From contig NC_060027.1 in assembly GCF_021134715.1 (NCBI RefSeq), forward strand, positions 2,790,001 through 2,854,000: a stretch of DNA of 64,000 nt. Reading direction: 5' to 3'. How positions within the stretch are numbered: position 1 is the first letter of the stretch; every line of letters starts with the position of its first letter. This document shows positions 24,968 through 37,306 of the stretch, piece after piece. Origin of the DNA: Daphnia pulex. Taxonomy: Eukaryota; Arthropoda; Branchiopoda; Diplostraca; Daphniidae. The position numbers were made by a program, and so were the translations under genes. The notes below the pieces were generated by a model, which had not been told where the DNA came from, ran no database searches, and worked only from the letters and a program-made list of their open reading frames with translations.

Positions 24968-25967
24968 TTATTGAATGTTCGATTCTCCCCTGTTCACCTT
25001 GAGCCATTCTACAAATTCGTCTAGCATCACAGGCCCTAAATAACAGAAATCAATAAATGAAGTTTAAATGACATAAATAAGTTTGTCACTGAATTCCAAC
25101 TCACAAGCTCCATCAACATCGTAGTTCTTCAGATCTACATCCACCGCGCGGGAAAACTCAAGAACGTTGCACCACTGGTCTTTGTTCAGAACACGGTATC
25201 GAGATTGATCTAAAAACTGGAAGAAGGAATTCAAAAGTGACCACTGCCTTCCAAGCAACAATCCCAACATTGCTTTGGCAGTCTCAATGTCTAAACTTCT
25301 TTGATCCTTGTCCTAAAATAATATGAGCATAACACACTAGAATGAAATCAAATAAACAACAAAGTTACCCTGGAAAAATCAAAGGCATATCGGTAGATTG
25401 ATTTAAAGTGGGAACTGTCAAGCAGTAGAGAATGAAGGTAGTTGAGTTTTGCTTGCAACTTTGCTAATGAATCACACCTATATCAACAATAAACCAATTA
25501 ACTTTAACAGCTAAGGACATGATATTTTCAAGATTTACTGTAAATCTGTGAGTCCAAGAAGCCATTCTTGCAATGTGAAATATCCCATTTGTTTAGCTCC
25601 CATTTTCCATGACAAGACTAGCAATGCAATGTTCTCTGGCTCAACATTCAGGTCCCGGCAAAACATTTCTACACCTTCAGGCCCTGCAAAGTAAACAAAT
25701 AAATTTAATTAAAGGGTTTATTAAGGTCACATTTATGACAAATAGTTAGTTACCAATAGTGTCTGGTGAGCTTGGAGTGCTGTACTGGCGAAACCAGGCA
25801 ATACATTTTTTTTGGTTGAATATAGTGGGTGCCTCTTCTGCTCCCTTAGTTCTAGAGCGATTTACAGTGCTGTTGCTGCTAGTTTTTGACCGTTTTCCAA
25901 ACAATGAGCTTACATCCTCGCCCAGATCCATTTTCCTCTTGGTACTGTTGTTGCTATTGCGAGGCAT
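24968..25967 (-). CDS. DCN1-like protein, DCUN1D4/5 type (cullin neddylation)
   Basis: Five exons on the minus strand (25754-25967, 25539-25683, 25369-25477, 25105-25312, 24968-25035) give 247 residues. The N-terminus is basic and serine-rich (nuclear-type). From about residue 55 the potentiating neddylation domain runs to the end: [68 protein letters not shown]. This is the co-E3 that helps load NEDD8 on cullins. It matches vertebrate DCUN1D5 better than DCUN1D1-3. The ATG at 25965 is used; the GTG just before it is in frame but not a start. It diverges from the sphingomyelinase gene. Confidence 0.95.
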
Positions 25968-27472
25968 CACACTTCCCTAATTCCTTTTCGCCAGCTTATC
26001 GAGGCGAGAAAAACTGATCACCGAAGTCCTAATCAATTGAAATTGAAGGTTGGGCATACAGACGAGCTTCGGGTTCGTCCTTGAAAAGGTTAACTAGTTT
26101 GGATTATTAAGGCCAATAACTATTGCAAAACTATTTAGATCTAGTACAATCAAGAGCGGTAAATGTTGTGGCGGACAAACGTATCCCAACTTGAACTTCT
26201 TTCTTCTCAACGTTGAGTTTCTAGTTAGACACTAGACAGTTTTCCTGGCGACATGTAAAACCTCTTTAGCTTCCCCTCCTCTAGTACCCTTACTGCTTAG
26301 CAAGAATCGATTACTTAAGTATCGATTCATGACCAGCTGTTTCTTGTTGAGAGAGAAAAACAAAAACATTTCTGAGAATTAAATAAAAATAACCTTAGCA
26401 ATTAATTTTTTTAGGTAAGTTTTTAATTTGTAATCTCTAAATTTTTGAAGTGTTTTTGCATACTGCACAGCAAGCACTAGTATAACACAGTTGTTTTCAA
26501 GTGATCCGATGATGACGTAGGCCTATTTAGGTCAATGAATCAAAAATTCTCGCCCAAGAATAACATATTCACATGACAATAGTCGTCTTATCATCCGAAA
26601 AGCGGACACGATTTTGGAAGTCATGCAAAAGTAAGTGTAGGGTGGGAGCTGATTTGATCATGAAACGAATCAGTGCTAGTTATTTTCTTAAGAGTAATGA
26701 GGAAGAAGTCGGGGAATCTATTCGACTCGACACTCGAGATGTCGTTTTAACCGCCTAGCTAGTGCAGCAATAAAAGTGTTTGTGCCCCGTGCAATGCTAG
26801 AAAGACTTATTAGACTATTAAAAACGGTTCTTAAATAACAAATACGAATCGTGACTAAGTGTGTGTGTGTTGCGCATTTTGGTGATTACAAAAATCCTAG
26901 CTCAGCTTTTTGTTTGGCTAGAGCTAGATCAAAGTAATTTGTGTTAACAGACTATTGTATTGGTAAATACAGTGTTACAAACGGGATCATTTTTCATTTA
27001 ATGGGGAATACATTACGGCATAAAAGTGATACGTTTTCTTCTCCACTTCACACTTTTCCTAGTATTTGCTATATTAAATTATATTTTAGTGCACAGAGCG
27101 AGTTTAACGACATTGGAATTTTAAAAACTTTACAGGTCAATAAAACGTCTTGCGAAATCCCTCGATAAACTTCATTAGTTCATTTTAGCTAATTTGACTG
27201 GGCCGCCAAGGAATCGATCTATCTTAGAATCGATACCTACACAGCTGATTTATTTGTTGACATTTGAAGACGTGTTTTCACGTGTTGCACAACTTGGCAC
27301 AAAGAAACACAAACATCAGTATTTATTAATACCTTGACTTGATCCTCATAGATTGAATAATTTGATGCAAGTGAACTCAGGTTAGTCTTCTGGTTTCAAC
27401 GCTTGTATAACGTGCACAAAAATTACGGCTGTTACTGACTGTCCTAAACTGTTATCTCTTCTTTATCAGATA
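25968..27472. other. Divergent interval between the DCUN1D gene and the sphingomyelinase
   Basis: AT-rich. It should contain both promoters. Short frames, including one at about 26573-26758, show no recognisable domain. No repeat or RNA gene was recognised. Confidence 0.5.
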
Positions 27473-28798
27473 ATGGAGGTGACTGCTTTGACTCTCAATT
27501 GCTGGGGCATTGCCGGTGTTTCGAAAGATCGAAGAACTCGTATAGATGCCATCGGAAGTCATCTGCAATTAGGCCACTATGATTTTGTTTTCCTGCAAGA
27601 GGTTTGGGTTGAAGATGACTTTCAAGCGATAGTAAAACAAGTTGGCAACATTTTCCCGTACAGCCACTACTTTCACAGTGGTGTCATTGGTGGAGGAATA
27701 TGCATTTTGTCCAAGGCGAAAATAATTGATGTGCTTTTTCACGCTTGGTCCTTGAATGGATACATTCATAAAATTCAACATGGGGATTGGTTTGGTGGCA
27801 AAGGTGTTGGTCTATGCACTGTTGTTTACCATGGCATGAAAATCAATCTTTATGTCACCCACGTAAGCATTATCATTTAATTTACTATTTTTAGAAGTGT
27901 GCTAATATTGACTCAATTTCCCTTAAATATTTATCAGCTCCATGCAGAATACAATCCGGCAAATGACGAATACTGTGCCCATCGCGTAGTGCAAGCATTT
28001 GAGACCTCACAGTTCATCCGTTATACCCGGAACAAAGCTGACTTCTGCATCCTCGGTGGCGATTTAAATACCGAACCGGAAAATTTGGCATACAGGCTCA
28101 TATGCGATCATACTTCGTTGAAAGACTTGTACCTCTCGACCGGAAAAGTATTTCATTTTTCGATATTTGTTTGTAGAATCCACCCTAAAGATCTTACTTA
28201 AATTCTTGTTGTGTATTTACAGCCGGAAATCGAAGGTATGACCAGCGAAACACCAGCCAATTCATACACAGCATCGGAAAGCTTACGGGCCTGTCCAAAT
28301 GGCAAACGCATCGATTTCGTCATGTGCAGCTCGAGGAAAGGCCTTCAGATCGAGACAATCGACGTCAACATTCCACTGCCACCCCGCATTCCAAACTATC
28401 CTTTCAGTTATTCCGATCACGAAGCAGTTTGTGCTAAATTTCGAATCCTAGAAACCCAGTCCGTTTCCGCCAACCAGAAATGGAGCAAAGACACGTCCAT
28501 CTCGTCGTTAAAGGAAGCCTTACAGGTGTGTGACGCTGCGCTGAGGAATATTGCCAACGACAGACGCAACTATTGGCTGGCTTTCGGTATATTCGTCGTC
28601 CTTTTGGCCGCATTGCCGTTCACGTATGACGGCTCACGCATTGTCCACTACACCTTGACGGTCACCCACTTGCTGCTCACTCTAGTCGCTGTTTTTTGCC
28701 TAATCATGGCCACCGTATGGAACCGGATCGAGCGACACGGCATATTAGCTGGTAAACTTGCCATAGTCACTCGAATCCAAGCCCTCGAAGATTCCTAA
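27473..28798 (+). CDS. SMPD2: Neutral sphingomyelinase, SMPD2-like
   Basis: Three exons (27473-27862, 27938-28147, 28223-28798) give 391 residues. The N-terminal 290 residues are an exonuclease-endonuclease-phosphatase fold: LTLNCWGI, the metal-binding Glu in FLQEVW, GVGLCTVVYHG, GGDLNTEPEN, and the catalytic SDHEAV. Two hydrophobic membrane segments follow (about 330-350 and 355-375), as in nSMase1. It hydrolyses sphingomyelin to ceramide and phosphocholine in a Mg-dependent way at ER or nuclear membranes. Complete; all catalytic residues are present. Confidence 0.95.
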
Positions 28799-29538
28799 AT
28801 TCCCGTAATGTATTTCAGTATTAAAGTTACGAAATAATGTATATTACAATTACGAAAAATTCGACGGTTATATTCCAAAAAACCCAAAACACCCATTTTA
28901 AATACAAGTTATTCCTGCCAATAGATGGCTCTGTCACTTGTTGCGTCCCTCAAATCGACGTTTTTCCAACAGATGGCGCATGGCAGAATGATAATCGCGT
29001 GCTGAGAGGGCGTACACATTTTTCTTGTTCCGTTGGCGAGAGAATAGTTTCGTCGGCTGCACAGTGCTCTCTCCGTACATGTAGGGTTCAACTCTTCTCT
29101 CCACACACACACACAACGAGAGAGATTTTAACTTTTTCTGGGCTGCTGACCTTGCCAGTGAGCACTCGATGGATGTGCTGCTGCAGCAGAAAGAAGAGCT
29201 CACCTGTTTTAAGCAAACAACATTAACTGCTACTGTGTATCAGCCTCGACTTTGTACCACCGTGACAGCTGATTGAAAAACAGCCGAAGCAAAAGGTTTT
29301 TCAATCCCAACTGGCGTAATGCAGTTCGAGAGTGAAGGCCAAACTGACCGACATTTTTGAAAAAACAACAACACACATTTCGACCGTGTGTGTGTGTGAG
29401 TGTGTGTTTTTGTTTTCGTGAGTGAGTCAGCACGTCGTAAAATTTAGTTTGTTTTGTTCAAGTGAAATAGCCTCGAGATTTTTCACGGCACCCAGAATTC
29501 GACGTTGCACACAATTTCTGCGCCATTGAAAAGAAGAA
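28799..29538. other. Sphingomyelinase 3' UTR and ATP8A promoter/5' UTR
   Basis: No coding region is supported. Includes CA/GT microsatellite stretches near 29103 and 29387. The ATP8A transcription start should lie in the right half. Confidence 0.5.
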
Positions 29539-32500
29539 ATGGGGACTTTTGGCATCATCACTCGACTCAGCGGTAACGATTCCTCGATCCTATTTTGAAT
29601 TTCAAATGTTATGAACCTTATGTTCGTCTTATTTCCCTCCCAGCGATTGTTTTCCATTTATTTCCCCAATCGTTTCGTCATTATAATCTTTGGCTTCATT
29701 GGGCATCCCCTAGAATATGCTTTCATCTTTCCCTCGTATTATTATCTCAGCCCAACAATTGATTCTTCTTTCTCCCATTGATTGTATAATCCTTGCTCTA
29801 CCCTGGAGCTATTGTATGCAAGTAGTGTATCCCAGTGCTTAAAGTATTGAATGGCCGACTAGGTCGGTCGGTCGGTCGGTCGTTGTAGAAAATGCATCTA
29901 TTGATGGCTGGTGGTGGTGGTGGTGAGTAAGACTTGGTACATTTTCCGGGCTTTCCCCACCCCTTCAACCGTCGTCTCCTTCCGTATGTGCCTGTACATA
30001 CAAGTAAGATCTTTGCTGCGTTTCGTCAAGAGAAAATTATTGACCGGCAGCCGACGCTTGCGCTCTTCCATCTCTTCCAGCTCCACTGCGTGGGGTGGTT
30101 TCCGCAGAGCGCCCGCTCAAACGTATACCATGTCGGTACGAGTACTACACACACTATATCCAGTGAGGCCATGAAAGAATAAGAAGGAAAAACTACACAC
30201 ACACACACACTGGAAAGGGGAAAAATCCCAGGCCCCGTCGACTGGCATGTTGTTGTGTGTTGCACCTATTGCTCGGCTCATTTCAAGGGAGGATCGACGA
30301 CGGTGACGACGGCTCCTGAAAAAAAGGGCCTCCTTTTGCCTCCTGTCAACCCTATCACACCACCGCCTGTTGCTGAATAAAAGAAAGGAGCTGCTGCTAC
30401 TGCAGTATACTTTCTGGGCTCGTATTTTCCGATTGGCTGCTTGCTGCTGCTGTTGCCTATTTTTAACCTTCCAGTCAACATCCCATTTGACGAGTGTTGA
30501 AGTTTCTTTTAGTTTTTTTTTATTTGTGGCCCAATGTTTGTGTTGTTGTAGTCGGATTTGTGCGATGATTCATGTGCGTTGGGATCGTGGCAAGTCTCAC
30601 GTTGTCCATCATCTCCGTCGGATAATTTGATGATCACTAAACTGACCGAGTGTTGTGTTGTGCTATGCGAGTTACAGAGGAGGAGGACGACCGGACATCG
30701 GGGGCTACCGAGGCGGCCGAATGCATCGAATTGCGAGCCATCCGCGTCCAGGTGACTGGCCAGCGGTTCTGCAGCAACCGGGTTTCGACGGCCAAGTACA
30801 ACGCCCTCTCCTTCCTACCTTGCTTCCTGTTTGAACAGTTTCGACGCTACTCCAACTGCTTTTTCCTCTTCATCGCCCTACTCCAGGTAAGAAAACCAAA
30901 TTTCATTTTATCACCCAGAAAACAGCGTTTTTTTTACCATAACACGTGTGGGTATATGGTGGGGAAAATGGCTGGAGGCAAATCCTATTCGATCATGCAA
31001 TGCCGAACTCAACGATATAGGAAATTGATCGTGTCGTCGATGTGAATAGGGAATAGAGCGCAGACAGGCCGTGATCCGCCGCGTTAACAGGGCAACAAAA
31101 TAAAACCCTACCAAGTGTCGTGCACACCTTAATCTCATTGATTTTTTCCTTCCAGCTCCCACCGTCTGTATAAAAGCGAAAGCTGTGTGCGGAAGCGTAC
31201 CGTATAGCGACCCTATAGACCCTCGTATATAAGATTGCCCAGCTCTCTACTCTAAAAAAGACAATCGAGGCCCTGGAAAAATAAAATAAATAAAGTTGCC
31301 CAGTTGTTGTGTCTCTTGGAAAAACGGGGAAAGTGGGGGATGAAGGGAAACAAACGAACCGTTGGTGTAAAAAAGTTTCAGGCTCGGCTTGGCTGAGTGT
31401 GTCTGTGTGTGTGTGTGGAGGGAAACAAAATCGATACGTATTAGCCCTTGTTGCTGGTAGATATACTATATATATATACCGGTCGTCAAGTGCCTATCGG
31501 TTCTCGAGAAGGGCAGGACAAAGTTCATGAAAAAGTTCAGCGAACTTCTTATATTCTTTCTTTTCATTTATTTATTTAGAGAGAGAAAAGAGAGAAATGA
31601 CTATAGAGCAGAGAGGTTATAGGCTATATAGCTCTTGTTTGTTTCTTGGAATGGGTGGATCGGTTGATGATTCTTTTAGCGGTAGGTCTAATTAAGGCAC
31701 TAATGACCAACAGGGAAAAACCCAGGATACCACCCCGTGGCCCTTTGGCAGCTGGAAAAGTAGAAGCTGCTGGGCACACGACCTTTTTTTATTATTTCCT
31801 TCTGTTTTTATTGGTCGGTTATTATTATAGCATATCGGTTTGAGTTATGCCGTTGTTGGCAAAGGGCGAACAATGGCACAGTAGCCACAGTCCACATACA
31901 CACAGAGAGATAGAAAGAGAGATTCCGTTTATTTTTGTTGCGAGTTTTTTTCGGGAAAACTTTCAGCTGAATGCGTCCAAATTTCCGTCGTCCTCTACTA
32001 CACTCGGCGTGACCTATCTGATTGATCTGTGTCTGGGATGTCTGCGCGTCTGCTATAGCTCTCTTTCACGACATTTCTTTTTTTTTTTCTTTCATACCTC
32101 TTTCATCTCCTTCATTCTGTCACCCTTTATCTGATTGTGATTTTTCTTTTTTCTCTATTTTGTGTGTGTTTGTTTCGGCGGATTTTTTCGCGTCGTCGTC
32201 GTCGTATGGCAGCAAATTCCTGATGTGTCACCAACGGGTCGATACACGACGCTTGTCCCGTTGTTGTTCATTCTGGCCGTGTCAGCCACCAAGGAAATTG
32301 TCGAAGATGTCGTAAGTATTATATCGTGTGTAAACAGTGCCTGCAGACACATTTGTAATCACATTTATACCCCCCTCCCGTTCTTTTCTTAATTCAATTT
32401 GTTTGCTGCTGCTGCTGCCTTGTCCGATGACTCGGACAAACAACAGAAAAGACACACAGCTGATCAGGAGACCAACAAGAGGCAGGTGGAAGTCCTGCGG

Positions 32501-35500
32501 GATGGCCAGTGGCTATGGATGACATGGCAACAAATTAACGTTGGAGATGTGGTTCGAGTCAGAGCTGGAGCTTTCTTCCCGGCTGATCTTATCCTGATTT
32601 CTTCGAGGTACAATCTTTTTTTAAATTTTCCGTTCCATTGAATTGATTGAAAATCCATTGTGCCTTTCTTTTATTTTAGTGAGCCGCATTCGCTGTGTTA
32701 CATCGAAACGGCCAATTTGGATGGGGAAACTAATTTGAAGATCCGCCAGGCTTTGCCAGCCACTGCCAAACTGTTGAGTGTCACGGCTCTCAAGGATTTG
32801 CAAGGCACTCTGCATTGCGAATTGCCCAATCGTCACTTGTACGAATTCACCGGCACGCTCAGACTCGCCAATCACGAGCCGCTTGCTTTGGGTAAGGTTC
32901 CAATTTTATAACTCACATTATTGTTGCTAAGCAACTTATTGTATTATTTTCGTCACCGCGACTAGTAGACTACATAAATGACCTTTTTTCGGCTTTGTGT
33001 GTGTCATCACAGGTCCGGATCAATTGCTGCAGAGAGGCGCCCGTCTCCAAAACACAAAATGGGCCACCGGAATCGTTCTCTACACCGGCCACGAGACGAA
33101 ATTGCTGCAGAATTCATCCGCCGCCGCTCCCTTGAAGGTTTTTCCCATTTATTTTTTAGACTGGTGAATTTTTATTAATCAAAATTTTTCTGTTTGCAGA
33201 GATCGACTGTTGATCAAGCGGCCAATATGCAAATTCTGTTGCTCTTTTTCTTGCTGGTCCTGCTCTCTTTGCTGGCCTCGAGTTGCAATGAGATTTGGGC
33301 CTCCAATTTTGGCTTCCAACATTGGTACCTTGGATTAGAAGGTAAATGAGACAAGACCAGACAAACTGTAAACAAGTTTTGTGTTTATCCTGTTCGATCC
33401 AGCGGAGAAAAGGTTTCACTATCGATCCGTCTTTTTCTCCCTCCCTTTCGTTCATGTCTAATTAAATTCTTGATTGTGAGCAAAAGATAATTGATGATTA
33501 CTCACGTCCGCCCCCCTTTCACTTTTTTTCCGGCTCATTGTTATTCAGATCTGCCGACGGCCAACTTTGGCTACAATTTGCTGACGTACATCATTCTGTT
33601 CAACAACCTCATCCCCATTTCTTTGCAAGTCACCATCGAGATGGTCCGGTTCATGCAGGTACTAAAAATGTCACGATTCGCCAATTCCTTTGTTCATTAG
33701 TTGACGATTTGTTTATTTTTGAAAAGGCCACGTTCATCAATAATGATTTGGAAATGTACCACGTCGAGACGGACACGCCAGCCTGCGCTCGAACTTCCAA
33801 TTTGAACGAGGAGCTGGGCCAGGTCAAGTACGTTTTCTCGGACAAGACTGGCACGTTGACGCAGAACGTGATGGAGTTCCAGCAGTGCTCAGTGGGTGGC
33901 ACCATCTACTCGGCCAAGAGCGACGTGGTGGTCAACAGTTCCGGCATGGCTTCGTCGATGGTTCAAGACTTGACGGCCAAACATTCGAACGCCCCCTACA
34001 TTCGAGAGTTCCTCACTCTGCTGGCCGTCTGCCACACGGTCATACCGGAGAAGGATGAAACCAATCCCGAAATCCTCCACTATCACGCCGCCTCTCCAGG
34101 TCTTGTCATCGATTGACTTTTATTTCTTTTGATTCTTTTGTTTTCTTTTTTAATCCGGCCACCACTACTATAGAGTTGATCACGTTCTCACTTACTCACT
34201 CACGATGATTGTTTTTTCTATGGAACTCGTCGTCCCTTTATTATTATTTCCCGCTCTCTCTCTGTCTCTCTGGTCATGTCCGTCCGCGTGACTCTTTTTT
34301 TTATTTATCAGATGAAAGAGCTCTGATTCAAGGAGCTGCTCGATTGGGATGGGTCCTGTCGTCACGCACACCAGAGACATTAACGGTACGTTAGCCCCAG
34401 CGGCATTGATTTTTACGGCGGGGATCTATTCCTTTTTTTATTTTATTTTTTTTTAAACGGGAAAAATGTCACCACGGATGGGGGAATTGATGTCCGGGTC
34501 ATTGTTGATGGGTTGCCATTTAGATCACCGCCGAGGGGATGGAACATCGTTACCAGCTACTCCACATCCTCGAGTTCACCAGCGACCGTAAACGCATGTC
34601 GGTCATCGTCCGGACGCCCTCCGGAAAGATTAAATTGTTTTGCAAAGGAGCCGACACGGTTATTTACGAGAGATTGGGAAGCGCCGCTCCTACGGGACCT
34701 CAGCAACATCAACAATACATCAGACAGGTAATCTTTTTCCTTTTCTGTGTATTTTCTTTTATGTGGTTTTGCTTGTTCTTGTTTCGCATGGGATTCTTTA
34801 TTCCGGCCTATTTTGTTTTTCTTCGTGTTTATTGATCGTGTGTGTTTTTGTTGGTTTTCGCTTTTACAAACAGGTGACGACCAATCATCTGGAAGCGTTC
34901 GCTCGGGAGGGTTTGCGCACTCTGTGCTGCGCAGTGGCCGAAATCCCGCACGATATTTACGAGGAGTGGAAGCACACGTATCACCGGGCGTCCGTCTCGA
35001 TGCAGAACCGCGAGGAGAAATTGGCGGATGCGGCGAATTTAATCGAAAACAATTTGGTTCTCCTGGGTGCTACGGCCATTGAAGACAAATTGCAAGAGGA
35101 GGTAAATGTTTTATTTTCCTTATCTCACTGGGTGTCATTTTTAACGCTCATTTTCTTTTTTGTGCGTCATCTCCAAATAAAAAGGTTCCGGAAACAATTG
35201 GCGCGTTACTTGAAGCGGATATCCGCATGTGGATGTTGACTGGCGACAAGCAGGAAACGGCTATCAACATCGGTCACGCCTGTCGCCTCCTCAATTCCAA
35301 CATGGAATTATTGGTCATGAATGAGGAATCGCTCGATGTAAGTTATTCCAATTGCATTCATCCGGCAGGATTACTTTAATTAATTTCATCACCATTTCCC
35401 ATCAGGGTACGAGGGAAGTGATTGGCCGATGGTTGAGCACCCGCTCCGAGGGCAGCTCGCCCCTGAGCACGACCATGGCTTCTTCGGCCGCCCTGGTCGT

Positions 35501-37306
35501 CGACGGACAGACTCTGAAATACGCCATGAGCTGCGACTTGAAGAAGGATTTCCTCCAGTTGTGCCTGCAATGCCGGGCCGTCATTTGCTGTCGGGTGACG
35601 CCCAGTCAGAAGGCGGAAATCGTCGAGGCCGTGACGATCGAGACGCAGGCGGTGACGTTGGCCATCGGCGACGGAGCCAACGACGTCGCCATGATTCAGA
35701 AGGCCCACGTCGGCGTCGGTATATCGGGCATGGAGGGTCTCCAGGCGGCCTGCGCATCGGATTACTCGATCGCCCAGTTCCGCTTCCTGCGCCGGCTTCT
35801 CCTCGTCCACGGCGCCTCCAATTACTACCGCATGTGCCGACTGATTCTCTACTCCTTTTACAAGAACATCACCCTGTACGTCATCGAGCTCTGGTTCGCC
35901 CATCACTCGGCCTGGTCGGGTCAGATCCTCTTCGAACGATGGACCATCGGTCTCTACAACGTCCTCTTCACTGCCGCCCCACCTTTAGCCCTGGGACTGT
36001 TTGACCGGCGTTGCACGGCCGAGGTCTCCTACAGGTACCCGCAGCTCTACAAACCCTCACAGTCTGCCCAGCATTTCAATGTCAAGGTTTTCTGGTTCTG
36101 GATGTCGAAAGGTATTTGCTCTCATACTTTTAGTCCTGCTCAGATGTTCATCTTTTTATCTTCCCTTACAGCTTTGATCCATTCCGTGTTGCTGTTTGGG
36201 CTACCGCTGATGGCCTTTGGTGAGGACATTGTCTGGTCCAACGGAAAGGATGGAGGCTACCTCATTCTGGGCAACGCTGTGTACACCTATGTCGTGGTCA
36301 CGGTCTGTCTCAAGGCCGCACTGGAGACTTATTCGTGGACGTGGCTTTCCTTATTGGCTATAGGAGGATCAGTTCTGACATGGTTCCTCTTTTTAGCTTT
36401 CTACAGGTGAAAAACCACTTAACAAATGGCTAGATTTTTATTCGATTGACTTTTAATGTTTCTTTTTTTATTAGTCATTTTTGGCCCAGCTTACCACTCG
36501 CTGCCAACATGGCCGGAATGTCCCACATGCTATTGTCGTCGCCCGTCTTTTGGTGGGGACTGATCCTTGCCCCAGTCACTGCCCTTATCTCCGATTTCTC
36601 CATCAAAACGTAAGGTTGAATTTATTCTCAAATTCAAACACTTTTAACTTGACATTTTGTTCTAGCCTGTGGAATACCATGTTCAAGTCATTCACTGACC
36701 AAGTGTGCGAAAGAGAGATCAATTTGCAGCGATCCGAGTCGGGAAAGCTGCTGGATAGTCAACGGAGAGATTCCAGGACCAAGTAAACAATTTTTAAGAC
36801 TAGTAAAAATGAATCGCTTTTTCTAATATTTGATGTGTTTTGTGTGTATTTAGGTTGGTTGAGACTGCCCGGCTGATGCGCAGCGTTCGAAATGTGTTCC
36901 GGCGGCCGAACGCCTCGTCGGACGGAGCTCGCGGCCAGACGGAACTCGAACTTTCTCGTAAATTTTCCTAAATTTATTTCAACTATGATTTAAGCGCTAT
37001 TTATATAAAACCATTTGTTTTTTTTTCTCCTCATAAGCACAAACAAGAACCAAAGTTCATGCACGGGTTAACTTTTTCCTTGTACAAAGATAACAAAAAT
37101 TCGGGTCCCCTTTTTTCTTTAATACAGATAACCATTGTTCATTTGTCCGTTTCTTTTTGTTTGTGTGTGTGTTTGTTTTTCTCTTTTCTTCTTGACTTTC
37201 AGACGGTTACGCTTTCTCGCAAGAGGAACACGGAGCGGTGCGGCAAGGGGACATGGTTCGAGCCTACGACACCACTTTGCCTTCGAGGTCAATGGACAAA
37301 TTGTAA
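29539..37306 (+). CDS. ATP8A: P4-type phospholipid flippase, ATP8A class
   Basis: Nineteen exons give about 1174 residues: 29539-29572, 30678-30886, 32213-32311, 32447-32607, 32680-32891, 33013-33137, 33200-33341, 33549-33658, 33727-34099, 34312-34385, 34524-34727, 34874-35101, 35185-35337, 35406-36111, 36172-36406, 36475-36609, 36666-36782, 36854-36957, 37203-37306. Seen: [25 protein letters not shown], actuator NLDGETNLK, phosphorylation site DKTGTLT, nucleotide-site [42 protein letters not shown], ten membrane segments, and the autoinhibitory tail [10 protein letters not shown]. It flips phosphatidylserine to the cytosolic leaflet, normally with a CDC50 subunit. The first exon is predicted from phase and an in-frame upstream stop; the ATG at 30665 is an alternative start. 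Introns 1 and 2 (1.1 and 1.3 kb) are long for this window and hold microsatellites. Confidence 0.94.

Noticed and set aside
35376-35906. Long minus-strand open frame of 176 codons
   Set aside because: It lies wholly inside the GC-rich exon 14 of ATP8A and is a shadow of that coding sequence.
35429-36004. Plus-strand open frame of 191 codons rich in Arg and Pro
   Set aside because: A second-frame shadow of ATP8A exon 14.
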